64,000 nucleotides of DNA from Planctomycetota bacterium. GTDB lineage: Bacteria; Planctomycetota; B15-G4; SIAN01. This document shows, in pieces, positions 33,030-41,275 of this stretch (positions are counted from its first letter, which is position 1; each line of letters begins with the position of its first letter). The position numbers and the translations under genes are program-made. The notes beneath the pieces are model-generated. The model was not told the origin of the DNA and searched no databases. It saw nothing but the letters and a program-made list of their open reading frames with translations. The DNA is taken from NCBI GenBank assembly GCA_016795285.1, contig JAEUIC010000047.1:124001-188000 (forward strand). Direction: 5' to 3'.

Positions 33030-35072
33030 ATGCGACGCACCGCTCCGAAGCTGCTGCTGCTGGCCACCGCGCTGGCCGCGGCGCCGCTGCTCCTCGCCGG
33101 CGGCGCTCGCGAGCGGACGGCGCAGGAGGCGCAGGGCCGCGTGCTCGACGCCGCGCTCCACCACCTCGGCGACGATCGCACGCCCGAGTGGCCCGAGGCG
33201 CCCGCCGATCCCGAGCCCTCCCCGCTGGTGATCGCCTTCGAGTCGGCCGCGAACGCCGGCGAGTGGCTGCTCCACCTCTCCGCGCGCGACGTCGACAGCG
33301 ACTGGGCCGTCGAGCTGAACGGCGCCCGACTCGGACTGCTGCCGCGCACCAAGCCGCTCGCCGCCGCGCGCTTCATCGTGCCGCCCGGCAGCGTCGCCAG
33401 CGGCCGCAACGAACTGCGCATCGTCCCGAGCAACCCGAAGGAGGACATCCTCGTCGGCCGCGTCCGCCTCGAGGAGCGGTCGCTGCGTGACGCGCTGCAG
33501 CTCGGACAGCTCGAGGTGACGGTGCGCGACGCCGACGGCGCTCCGCTCCCCTGCCGCTTGACGCTCGTCGACGCTCAGGGGAAAGCGGTCGAGCTCTTCT
33601 ACGCCGATGCGCGCGCGACCGCGGTGCGGCCCGGCATCGCCTACACGAAGGCGGGCCACGCGCGGCTCGAACTGCCGCCCGGCCCGGTGACGGTGTGGGC
33701 CAGCCGCGGCATGGAGTGGAGCGTCGCGAGCGGCACCGTCGAGATCGCCACCGGCGCGACGCGGACGATCGAGCTCTCGCTGGCGCGCGAGGTCGACACC
33801 GCCGGCTTCGTCGCCTGCGACACCCACATCCACACGCTCACCCACAGCGGCCACGGCGACGCGAGCGTCGAGGAGCGGCTCATCACCATCGCCGGCGAGG
33901 GGATCGAGCTGCCGATCGCGACCGACCACAACCAGCAGATCGACTACCGGCCGACGCAGCGGCAGATGGAGCTCCTGCCGTGGTTCACGCCGGTGGTCGG
34001 CAACGAGGTGACCACCGACAACGGCCACATGAACGCCTTCCCGATGGTGCCGGGCGGCGAGCGGCCGCCGTGGAAGGAGAGCGACTGGGCGAAGCTGGTC
34101 GAGGGGATCCGCGCGAAGGGGGCGCAGGTCGTGATCCTGAACCACCCACGCTGGCCGGAGGGCGGCAAGGACCCGCTCACCGCCTTCGGCTTCGACGAGC
34201 AGACCGGCGAGCGGCGCGCGCCGCAGCGCTTCGCCTTCGACTGCATCGAGGTGATCAACTCCGACTGCCCGACCACGCCGCCCGACACCGTGCTGCCCGC
34301 GTGGTTCGCGCTGCTGAACCGCGGCGAGCGCTTCACCGCGATCGGCTCGTCCGACTCGCACGCGGTCGGCGTCATCGTCGGCCAGGGGCGCACCTACGTG
34401 CCGATGGACGACTCCGACCCCGCGGCGCTCGACGTCGCCGCCGCCTGCCGCGCCTTCAAGGAGGGGCGCGTCGCGGTGAGCCTCGGCCTCTTCGCGACCC
34501 TCGAGATCGAGGGGCGCGCGATGGGCGACACGCTGCAGCCGGCGAGCGACGAGGTCGAAGCGGTGGTGCGCGTCCGCCATCCGAGCTGGATCGCGCCGCG
34601 CTCGCTCGAGCTGGTGGTCGACGGCACCGTCGCCGCGAAGGTCGCGCTGGACGACGCGCAGCCGGGCGACGGCCGTTGCGAGAAGTCGCGCCGCGTGCGC
34701 GTGCGCCTGCCCGACCACGACAGCTGGATCGTCGCCCTCGCCCGCGCCCCGCGCGTCGCGGCGCCCTTCTGGGAGATGAGCCTGCCCGAGGCGCTCGCCC
34801 TCACCAACCCGATCTGGATCGACCGCGACCGCGACCTCGAGTGGTCGAGCCCGCGCGCGACGGCCGCGGCTCGGCTCGGCGGCGCGCGCGACGCAGCGGC
34901 GGTAGCGCAGGTGCGCGCGGCGCTGCCCGGCCTCGACGACGGCGCGGCGCTGCAGCTGCTCGAGCTGGCGCGCGACGCCTGCAGCGGCGAGGCGCGCACG
35001 GCGCTCGCGGCGCTGGCGGCGGAGCGAGCGGGGCTCGCCGGCTGGGCCGCTCGCCACCTCGGCGCGCCCTGA
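33030..35072 (+). CDS. CehA/McbA-type PHP-domain metallohydrolase, exported
   Basis: 680 residues; ATG 33030 follows GGGGAGAGG at seven bases and starts a signal peptide (KLLLLATALAAAPLLLAGG). Residues about 30-250 are beta-sandwich-like. The PHP domain starts near 263 with CDTHIHTLTHSGHGD (metal-binding HxH) and continues with LPIATDHNQQIDY. Next come VVGNEVTTDNGHMNAFP, ILNHPRWPEGG and GSSDSHAVG, the His/Asp/Glu clusters expected of PHP phosphoesterase-like metallohydrolases. The family includes CehA and related hydrolases; the natural substrate here is unknown. A C-terminal helical part (about 600-680) looks like a short HEAT-type tail. It is transcribed divergently from the selenoprotein gene with 122 bases between. 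Confidence 0.85.
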   Translation: MRRTAPKLLLLATALAAAPLLLAGGARERTAQEAQGRVLDAALHHLGDDRTPEWPEAPADPEPSPLVIAFESAANAGEWLLHLSARDVDSDWAVELNGARLGLLPRTKPLAAARFIVPPGSVASGRNELRIVPSNPKEDILVGRVRLEERSLRDALQLGQLEVTVRDADGAPLPCRLTLVDAQGKAVELFYADARATAVRPGIAYTKAGHARLELPPGPVTVWASRGMEWSVASGTVEIATGATRTIELSLAREVDTAGFVACDTHIHTLTHSGHGDASVEERLITIAGEGIELPIATDHNQQIDYRPTQRQMELLPWFTPVVGNEVTTDNGHMNAFPMVPGGERPPWKESDWAKLVEGIRAKGAQVVILNHPRWPEGGKDPLTAFGFDEQTGERRAPQRFAFDCIEVINSDCPTTPPDTVLPAWFALLNRGERFTAIGSSDSHAVGVIVGQGRTYVPMDDSDPAALDVAAACRAFKEGRVAVSLGLFATLEIEGRAMGDTLQPASDEVEAVVRVRHPSWIAPRSLELVVDGTVAAKVALDDAQPGDGRCEKSRRVRVRLPDHDSWIVALARAPRVAAPFWEMSLPEALALTNPIWIDRDRDLEWSSPRATAAARLGGARDAAAVAQVRAALPGLDDGAALQLLELARDACSGEARTALAALAAERAGLAGWAARHLGAP

Positions 35073-35202
35073 ACCGCTCGCGCCTCCGCGCATCGGCGAG
35101 GGGCATTCGCTTCCGATCGCGCGCCCGCTCGGCAGCGCCTCCTACAGAGCCCGCCGGTTCGGGACGACAACTCCCCCTGCACCGCCCCCAGGGAGTCCCC
35201 CC

Positions 35203-35913
35203 ATGAACTGCCGCCGTGGTTTCACCCTGATCGAACTGCTGATCGTGGTCGCGATGATCGCGATCATCGCCGCCATCGCGCTGCCGAACCTCCTCTCGGC
35301 GCGCATCTCGTCCAACGAGTCGGCCGCGATCTCCACGATGAAGCACATCGTGTCGGCGCAGTCGGTCGCGCAGACCGCCGGCGTGATCGACCAGGACACC
35401 GACGGCCTCGGCGAGTACGCCTGGTTCGGCGAGATGGGTGGCGTCGTGCAGGTGCGCGACAACAGCGGCCCCAACGGCGGGCCGCGCATGACCCCCTGCT
35501 CGCTCGCCAAGTCGCTCGGCCTCGTGAACGCGAACGGCGTGGTCACCAAGTCGGGCTACGTCTATCGCCTCGCGCTGCCCGCGGCCGGCGGCGCGCCGGT
35601 GACCGAGGCGGGCGGCGGCGGCTCGCCGGCAGGCGAGGATCCGAACCTCTGCGAGGTCGCCTGGGTCTGCTACGCGTGGCCGGCCGGCTACGCGACCTCG
35701 GGCAAGCGCGTCTTCGCGGTGAACCAGTCGGGCGATGTCGTGCAGTCCGACAACCTCGGCGGCGCGAACGGCACCTACAGCGGCCTCGCCAATGCGCCGC
35801 CGCCGGACGCCGCCTTCGAGAACGGCTCGGCGGGCCTGATCACCGGCTCCTTCTCGGTCGGCGGCAACCCGGCGCCTTCGGTCGACGGCCAGACCTGGCT
35901 CGCGGTGAACTGA
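35203..35913 (+). CDS. Type II secretion/type IV pilin-like pseudopilin
   Basis: 236 residues. A classic class III prepilin signal is seen: MNCRRG, then FTLIELLIVVAMIAIIAAIA, cut after the Gly by prepilin peptidase, with the conserved Glu at position 5 of the mature chain. The first helix continues to LPNLLSARISSNESAAISTM. The globular part has four cysteines and Gly-rich loops. Planctomycete genomes carry many stand-alone proteins of this type, used in secretion or surface assembly. AGGGAG precedes the ATG at seven bases. No pil or gsp genes are near, so it is an orphan. A strong hairpin follows. Confidence 0.88.
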   Translation: MNCRRGFTLIELLIVVAMIAIIAAIALPNLLSARISSNESAAISTMKHIVSAQSVAQTAGVIDQDTDGLGEYAWFGEMGGVVQVRDNSGPNGGPRMTPCSLAKSLGLVNANGVVTKSGYVYRLALPAAGGAPVTEAGGGGSPAGEDPNLCEVAWVCYAWPAGYATSGKRVFAVNQSGDVVQSDNLGGANGTYSGLANAPPPDAAFENGSAGLITGSFSVGGNPAPSVDGQTWLAVN

Positions 35914-35956
35914 CCGCCCGCAGGACGGCTCGACCGGCCACGACGACTCGATCGAA

Positions 35957-35992
35957 CCCGCGGCCGCGCTCTCAGCGAGCGCGCGCCGCGGG
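35957..35992 (+). terminator. Hairpin after the pseudopilin gene
   Basis: CCCGCGGC (35957-35964) pairs with GCCGCGGG (35985-35992) and CGCGCT (35965-35970) with AGCGCG (35978-35983), with one bulged base. It lies 44 bases past the TGA at 35913 and overlaps the last codons of the convergent zinc-ribbon gene. Confidence 0.5.
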
Positions 35993-36457
35993 TCGCTTGC
36001 TGATCACCTTCTCGAGGCGCGCCGCGAACCGCTTCCAGGTCGCCGCCATCCGCGTCTTCGGCAACCGCCGGCGCGCCGCCGCCTGCCACCAGAGCGCGAG
36101 GAAGAGCAGCGACGCGGCGAACAGCACGACCGTCGCGATGGGCAGGAAGGTGAAGCGGCCGTAGTAGCGCACCGCCACCACGCTGAGCCCCACCGCCAGC
36201 ACCGCGTTGAACATCGCGTCGGAGGAGTCGCTGTCGAGCATCTCCTCCATGCAGTCGGCGCAGACGAAGCGCTGCGCGCCGCCGCTGCCGCCCTTGATCG
36301 CCTCCTCGGGGACGAAGGCGCCCGCGCGCGACTTCTGGCAGCCGTCGCACTCGGCGACCGGCGAGTCCTTGCTGCAGCTCGGGCACTTCGCGGCGGTCCA
36401 CGCCAGCACGCGGTCGAAGCAGGTCGGGCAGAGCGGCAGGAGGCCGGCGGGGGTCAT
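35972..36457 (-). CDS. Zinc-ribbon membrane protein
   Basis: 161 residues. Four CxxC pairs lie in the first ~75 residues: CPTCFDR, CPSCSKD, CDGCQKS and CADCMEE. They would form two zinc ribbons facing the cytoplasm. Two hydrophobic helices follow (AMFNAVLAVGLSVVAVRYYG and FLPIATVVLFAASLLFLALWW), then a very basic tail (RRRLPKTRM ... KRPAARAR). It resembles small planctomycete zinc-ribbon membrane proteins of unknown function. The basic tail could contact RNA, DNA or lipid head groups, but this is inference. GGAG lies nine bases ahead of the ATG. The glycosidase-like gene ends-to-starts 51 bases upstream on the same strand, so the two may be co-transcribed. Confidence 0.75.
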   Translation of the reverse strand: MTPAGLLPLCPTCFDRVLAWTAAKCPSCSKDSPVAECDGCQKSRAGAFVPEEAIKGGSGGAQRFVCADCMEEMLDSDSSDAMFNAVLAVGLSVVAVRYYGRFTFLPIATVVLFAASLLFLALWWQAAARRRLPKTRMAATWKRFAARLEKVISKRPAARAR

Positions 36458-36508
36458 GCGGAACGTCTCCGAGGTGGCTGCGAAGGGCGCGCAGCGTAGC
36501 GAGCGCGG

Positions 36509-38164
36509 TCACTTCGCGGCGCGGACCCGCTCTGCGAACGCCTCGAGGTCGTCGTAGCGCTGCTGCCAGGTGGTGTACATCACGGCGGCGACCCCGCCGG
36601 CCGCGCGCCCCGCGGCGAGCCACTCGTCGATCGCCGCGACCGGCCCGTCGTAGTAGCCGGCGATCAGCAGCGGGTGGCCGCGCTGCGCGAAGAAGGGCAG
36701 GCTCTGCGCGCGCTGCTCGAAGTACCACGCCGCGATGCCGACCTCCTTCGGGAGCCCTTCCCACGAACCGGTCAGGTCGCCGCGCACCAAGTAGTAGTCG
36801 GCGCGCGCGTTGTGGTGCGGGTCGAACATGTCGCTCCAGATCCACTGCTCCGCGCGCGGCGCCTCCTTGCGCACCAGCGCCGAGCAGGCGGCGACGTGGT
36901 CGGCCAGCAGCGCACCGGCGTCGAGGCCACGGCGGCGGCACGCCTCGTCCTGGTTCAGCACGCGGATCTCGTCGTGCGACAGGAAGAACGCCTCGCGGCC
37001 GAAGAGCTCGGCGATGTCGTGCACCTCGCGCTCGAGCAGCGCCAGCGTCGCCGGCTCCGACGGGCAGATCATCACCTGCCCGTCGTGGATGGTGACGACG
37101 TGGTGGAAGCTGACGTCGAGCGCCGTCCCGTCGGGAAGCCGCGTGGCGATCGCCGGCGGCTCGTGCCAGACGTCGAAGGAGCCCTTCCACGGCGTCACGC
37201 CCATGCCCGGGTCGCTCACCGGCTGGTAGTCGCGCCCCTCGACCAGCCGTCGCCCCTTCGCGTCGCGCACCTCGAAGGGCGCCCCGTCGCGGCGCACCAG
37301 GTTGACCAGACCCGCCACCTCGAGCGTCGCATCGCGGATCGCGAGCTCGCCACCGGCCGCCCCCCAGGCGCCGAGGTAGATCCGGACCTCCTCGTGCTCG
37401 AAGGAGTTGAAGACGGCGTGGTGGCGCGTCGGCGGCTGCGTGCGCGCGGCGCCGAGGTTCGAGTGGATCAGCGCCCGCTCGCCCACCAGCGCCTGCGCGC
37501 GCGGCTCGCCTCCGAAGTCGCGCGTCTCGACGGTCAGCGCGACGTGGTAGGGATGCCACGGCTTCACCTTGACGCGGAAGACGACGCGCGCGTTGCCGTT
37601 CGGCGCGGTGCAGCGCCACGCGCCCGGCGCCTCCTCGCGCCAGCAGTCGTCCTTCCACTCAGGCGCCCGCAGCGGCTGCGCCTGCGCCTCGACGCGCGCC
37701 GCACCGTCAGCGACGACGAAGCGGACGCCGCGCGCCGGCAGCGCCTCCGCGAGGTTCGGATCGTGGTGGAGCAGCCCTTCCGAGTAGCCGATCGGGAAGA
37801 GCGCCGGCACCACGCGCACCTTCGCCTCGCGCGCGGTCGCGAGGAAGCGGCGGACGTTGGCGACGTAGCGCTCGCCCACCTCGTCGAGGCGCGAGAGCTT
37901 CACGTCGGCCAGCACCACGCGCGCGTAGCCGGCGCGCGCCGCTCGCTGCAGCAGCGCCTGCGCCTTCGCGACGTTCTCGTCGACCAGCAGGTTGGTCGAG
38001 AGGTAGAGCCACAGCTCCGGCGCCTTCGCGCTCGGGGCCGCGTCGACGGCGAGCGGCTCGCCCCGCGGCGCCGCGGCCCGCAGCACGCCCGAGCGCGCTC
38101 CGCCGACTCCCTGCGACAGCGCGACCGCTGCCATCGCGCCGAGCGCGCCGATCGTCCGCCACAT
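36509..38164 (-). CDS. Exported glycosidase-like (TIM-barrel) protein
   Basis: 551 residues from ATG 38164, preceded by GAGGAGG at four bases. It has a signal peptide (TIGALGAMAAVALSQGVGGA). Residues about 40-130 (LWLYLSTNLLVDENVAKAQA, YARVVLADVKLSRLDEVG, VRVVPALFPIGYSEGLL) look like barrel strands and helices. A beta-sandwich-like insert (about 135-310) is followed by more barrel-like sequence: FFLSHDEIRVLNQDEACRRR, WIWSDMFDPHHNARADYY, LIAGYYDGP and VMYTTWQQRYDD. The HDEIR and WSDMFDPHHN stretches recall active-site strands of GH20/GH-type hydrolases (possible catalytic Asp-Glu), but the family assignment is not certain. Substrate unknown. It is divergent from trmL with 49 bases between starts. 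Confidence 0.65.
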   Translation of the reverse strand: MWRTIGALGAMAAVALSQGVGGARSGVLRAAAPRGEPLAVDAAPSAKAPELWLYLSTNLLVDENVAKAQALLQRAARAGYARVVLADVKLSRLDEVGERYVANVRRFLATAREAKVRVVPALFPIGYSEGLLHHDPNLAEALPARGVRFVVADGAARVEAQAQPLRAPEWKDDCWREEAPGAWRCTAPNGNARVVFRVKVKPWHPYHVALTVETRDFGGEPRAQALVGERALIHSNLGAARTQPPTRHHAVFNSFEHEEVRIYLGAWGAAGGELAIRDATLEVAGLVNLVRRDGAPFEVRDAKGRRLVEGRDYQPVSDPGMGVTPWKGSFDVWHEPPAIATRLPDGTALDVSFHHVVTIHDGQVMICPSEPATLALLEREVHDIAELFGREAFFLSHDEIRVLNQDEACRRRGLDAGALLADHVAACSALVRKEAPRAEQWIWSDMFDPHHNARADYYLVRGDLTGSWEGLPKEVGIAAWYFEQRAQSLPFFAQRGHPLLIAGYYDGPVAAIDEWLAAGRAAGGVAAVMYTTWQQRYDDLEAFAERVRAAK

Positions 38165-38200
38165 GGGACCTCCTCGCTGCTTCCCGACCGCGCGCGAGGC

Positions 38201-38206
38201 TAGCTT
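38201..38206 (+). promoter_or_regulatory. -10-like hexamer before trmL (possible leaderless start)
   Basis: TAGCTT ends seven bases before the ATG at 38214, and the gap CGCGCCG has no Shine-Dalgarno sequence. It matches the arrangement before mfd and the LON-domain gene. Confidence 0.35.
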
Positions 38207-38213
38207 CGCGCCG

Positions 38214-38693
38214 ATGGACGCTCGCCCCGATCTCCACCTCGCGCTCGTCTGGCCCGAGATCCCGTGGAACACGGGCAACACGGCGCGCTCCTGCCTCGCG
38301 TTCGGCGCCGCGCTCCATCTGGTCGAGCCGCTCGGCTTCTCGCTCGATGCGGCGGCGGTGCGGCGCGCCGGGCTCGACTACTGGGAGCACGTGCGGCCGC
38401 GCGTGCACGCCGACCTCGACGCCTTCCTCGCCGCGCTGCCCGCGCTCGGCGAGCCGTGGTTCCTCACCGCCGAGGCGGAGCGGAGCTTGTGGGACGCGCC
38501 GCTCGTCGCGCCGGCCGTCTTCGTGCTGGGCTGCGAGAGCGAGGGGCTGCCGCGCGCGCTGCGCGAGCGCCACGCCGCGCGCTGCCTCGCGATCCCGCAG
38601 GCGCGCGGCGTCGTTCGCTCGCTGAACCAGAGCACCGCCGCCGCGCTCGCGCTGGCCGAGTTCCGCCGCCGCCATCCGCTGCCCGCCGGTTGA
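38214..38693 (+). CDS. trmL: tRNA (cytidine(34)-2'-O)-methyltransferase
   Basis: 159 residues, the usual length of TrmL. It is a SpoU-family (SPOUT) enzyme that 2'-O-methylates the wobble base of certain leucine tRNAs using S-adenosylmethionine. Motifs: ALVWPEIPWNTGNTARSC at the N-terminus (motif 1 with the conserved Asn and Arg), AVFVLGCESEGLP (motif 2 in the knot) and IPQARGVVRSLNQSTAAALA (motif 3, Asn in SLNQS). ATG 38214 was chosen as family members begin with HLALVWPEIP-like sequence; an upstream ATG would add an unrelated tail. The SD is absent. The next gene (LON domain) starts 35 bases after the stop. Confidence 0.92.
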   Translation: MDARPDLHLALVWPEIPWNTGNTARSCLAFGAALHLVEPLGFSLDAAAVRRAGLDYWEHVRPRVHADLDAFLAALPALGEPWFLTAEAERSLWDAPLVAPAVFVLGCESEGLPRALRERHAARCLAIPQARGVVRSLNQSTAAALALAEFRRRHPLPAG

Positions 38694-38714
38694 ACGCGCC
38701 GGCGCGCGCGGCGC

Positions 38715-38720
38715 TACGAT
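38715..38720 (+). promoter_or_regulatory. -10-like hexamer before the LON-domain gene (possible leaderless start)
   Basis: TACGAT ends eight bases before the ATG at 38729; the gap TCCCGCCG holds no Shine-Dalgarno sequence. A -35 was not recognised. Confidence 0.35.
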
Positions 38721-38728
38721 TCCCGCCG

Positions 38729-39418
38729 ATGACCGAATCGATCGAACCTCCCGTCACGCCGCCGCCCGCGCAGGGCGTGGTCCCGCTCTTCCCGTTGCCG
38801 GGGCTCTTCCTCTTCCCCGGCACCGCGCTGCCGCTCCACATCTTCGAGCCGCGCTACCGGCAGATGATCGAGGACCTGCTCGACCGCAACGGCCGCCTCG
38901 TGCTCGGCACGGTGGTCCCCGGCCACGAGCACGAGCTGATGGGCGCGCCGCCGGTCCACGCGATCGCCGGCCTCGGCGAGATCGCCCGCCACGAGCGCTA
39001 CCCCGACGGCCGCTTCGTGATCTTCGTGGTCGGCCTGAAGCGCGTCCGCCTCACCGAGGTGGCGAGCGACCGCCCCTACCGCAAGGTCGAGGTCGCCCCG
39101 CTCGCCGAGCAGCAGCCGACGCCGGCCGAGACCGCCGCGCTGCGAAAGGAGCTGATGGTCGCCGTCAAGGCGCGCAGCCCCAGCGTGGTCCTGCCGCCGA
39201 ACGTGCCGGTCGGCCAGCTCACCGACCTGCTGCTGCTCCATCTCAAGCTCGACGTGACGACGATGATCGAGCTCTACTCGCAGCTCGACGTCGCTGAGCG
39301 CGCGCGCGGAGCGCTGGCGCGCCACGCCGCGACGCCGCTGCCGCCGCCCGAGGCGAAGAAGCCGGACGTGAAGCGCGCCGAGCCGCCGCCGGACGAGGGC
39401 ACTCCGCCGAGCAGCTGA
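38729..39418 (+). CDS. LON N-terminal (substrate-binding) domain protein
   Basis: 229 residues. The LON-SB signature is clear: VVPLFPLPGLFLFPGTALPL, then HIFEPRYRQMIEDLL, GTVVPGH and GLGEIARHERYPDGRFVIFV. The helical part of the domain follows (LPPNVPVGQLTDLLLLHLKL). There is no ATPase or protease domain, so this is a stand-alone LON-SB protein, a widespread group whose role is unclear but probably protein binding. The last ~35 residues are Pro/Glu/Lys-rich and disordered. The ATG at 38729 has a -10-like TACGAT just upstream and no SD. It may also be read from the trmL transcript 35 bases ahead. Confidence 0.9.
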   Translation: MTESIEPPVTPPPAQGVVPLFPLPGLFLFPGTALPLHIFEPRYRQMIEDLLDRNGRLVLGTVVPGHEHELMGAPPVHAIAGLGEIARHERYPDGRFVIFVVGLKRVRLTEVASDRPYRKVEVAPLAEQQPTPAETAALRKELMVAVKARSPSVVLPPNVPVGQLTDLLLLHLKLDVTTMIELYSQLDVAERARGALARHAATPLPPPEAKKPDVKRAEPPPDEGTPPSS

Positions 39419-39517
39419 GGAGCGGCGCAGCGCCACTCGTCGCCCGCTCCGCCGGCGCGTCGTCGGGTAGCGTGCCGCGCTTCGAACCGAGACCGCACGA
39501 CCGGAGCGCGCTGCTGC

Positions 39518-41275
39518 ATGGACTTCGCGAGACGTTGCCACGAGATCGTCGCTCGGCCCGGCGTCGCGCCCGGCGAGCGGCTCGCCGAGCTGCTGCGCGC
39601 CACATGGGCGTGGGAGATGGAGGAGTTCCCCGAGCGCGCGACGTGGCACGGCTTCCCGGGCCAGAACCACCGCTTCTCCGACCGCTCGCGCGCCGCCATC
39701 GAGCGGCGGCGCGGCGACCTCGCGGCGCCCCTCTCCGCGGCGCGCGCGCTGCCGCGAGCGGAGCTCTCCGCCGCCGACCAGCTGAACCTCGACCTCTTCG
39801 TGCGCGAGTGCGAGCAGTCGATCGAGGAGAGCCGCTGGCCCTTCGAGCTGCTCTGCATCACGCAGATGGACGGCGTCCACCAGGATCCGGTGCAGCTGCT
39901 CGCCGCGGCACCGGCGGCGACCGCGAAGGATCGCGCCGACCTGATCGCGCGCCTCGCCGCGCTGCCGACGCTGATCGACCAGAGCCTCGAGCTGCTGCGC
40001 GAGGGGCTCGCGCGCGGCGTGACGCCGCCGCAGATGACGCTGCGCGACGTGCCGGCGCAGATCGCCGCGCTGCTGCCGAGCGAGCCGCTCGAGAGCCCGC
40101 TGCTGGCGCCGATCGTCGACGCGGCGGCGCTGGCCGACGCGCAGGAGACGGGAGCGGCGGCGCGCGGCGCGGGCGAGCGGCTGAAGCGCGAGGCGGCCGC
40201 GTTGCTGCGCGAGCGGATCGCGCCGCGACTGCGCGCGTTGCACGACTTCGTGGAGCAGCGCTACCTGCCGGGCGCGCGCACGACGACGGCCTGGCGCGAC
40301 CTGCCCGACGGCGAGGCGTGGTACGCCTTCAAGGTGCGCGAGCAGACGACGACGCGGCTCACTCCGCGCGAGATCCACCAGATCGGGCTCGACGAGGTGG
40401 CGCGGCTGCGCGCGGCGCTCGAGGCGACGGTGCGCGCGAGCGGCTTCGCGGGCGACTTCGCGGCGTTCTGCGACTTCCTGCGCACCGACCCGCGCTTCTA
40501 CTGCACCAGCGCCGAGCAGCTGCTCTCCGAGTACCGCGACTTCTGCAAGCGCGTCGATCCGCAGCTCGTGAAGCTGGTGAAGAAGCTGCCGCGGCTGCCC
40601 TATGGCGTCTGCGAGGTGCCGGCCTTCAGCGCCGAGTCGCAGACGATGGCCTACTACCTGCCCGGCTCGCACGAGGCGGGGCGGCCCGGCTGGTTCTATG
40701 CCAACACCAGCAAGCTCGAGTCGCGGCCGCGCTGGGAGATGGAGGCGCTGTCGCTGCACGAAGCGGTGCCGGGCCACCACCTGCAGCTGGCGCTGGCGGC
40801 CGAGCTCGACCTGCCCGACTTCCGCCGCCACGGCGGCTGCAATGCGTACGTCGAAGGGTGGGCGCTCTACTCCGAGGCGCTCGGCTACGAGATGGGCTTC
40901 TACCAGGACGCCTACTCGCGCTTCGGCCAGCTCTCCTACGAGATGTGGCGCGCGATCCGGCTGGTGGTCGATACGGGACTGCACGCGCTCGGCTGGACGC
41001 GCCAGCAAGCGCTCGACTACTTCGCCGCCAACACCGGCAAGCCGCTCCACGACATCACCGTCGAGGTCGATCGCTACATCGTCTGGCCGGCGCAGGCGCT
41101 CTCCTACAAGCTCGGCGAGTTGGCGATCTGGAAGCTGCGCCGCGCCGCGCAGCAGCAGCTCGGCGCGCGCTTCGACCTGCGCGACTTCCACGACGAGCTG
41201 CTCGGCGAGGGCGCTCTCCCGCTCGACCTCCTCGAGCAGCGGATGACGGCATGGACCGCCCGCCAACTCCGCTAG
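39518..41275 (+). CDS. DUF885 family metalloprotein
   Basis: 585 residues. DUF885 proteins are helical and carry an HExxxGHH-type motif that suggests a zinc peptidase. Here the motif is LHEAVPGHHLQLAL (near 414), followed by NAYVEGWALYSEALGYEMG (near 446), both family hallmarks. Other typical stretches are YLPGARTTTAWRDLPDGEAW and LTPREIHQIGLDEVARL. There is no signal peptide, unlike many members, so it may be cytoplasmic. A TAGCGTGCCGCG promoter-like string lies at 39467-39478. Its TAG stop (41273-41275) touches the first base of an interspersed repeat, and the coding region overlaps the start of the next gene by 25 bases. Confidence 0.88.
   Translation: MDFARRCHEIVARPGVAPGERLAELLRATWAWEMEEFPERATWHGFPGQNHRFSDRSRAAIERRRGDLAAPLSAARALPRAELSAADQLNLDLFVRECEQSIEESRWPFELLCITQMDGVHQDPVQLLAAAPAATAKDRADLIARLAALPTLIDQSLELLREGLARGVTPPQMTLRDVPAQIAALLPSEPLESPLLAPIVDAAALADAQETGAAARGAGERLKREAAALLRERIAPRLRALHDFVEQRYLPGARTTTAWRDLPDGEAWYAFKVREQTTTRLTPREIHQIGLDEVARLRAALEATVRASGFAGDFAAFCDFLRTDPRFYCTSAEQLLSEYRDFCKRVDPQLVKLVKKLPRLPYGVCEVPAFSAESQTMAYYLPGSHEAGRPGWFYANTSKLESRPRWEMEALSLHEAVPGHHLQLALAAELDLPDFRRHGGCNAYVEGWALYSEALGYEMGFYQDAYSRFGQLSYEMWRAIRLVVDTGLHALGWTRQQALDYFAANTGKPLHDITVEVDRYIVWPAQALSYKLGELAIWKLRRAAQQQLGARFDLRDFHDELLGEGALPLDLLEQRMTAWTARQLR

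Noticed and set aside
35203..35913. Start of a type II secretion or type IV pilus cluster
   Set aside because: Only one prepilin-like gene is present, with no ATPase, platform or secretin gene nearby.
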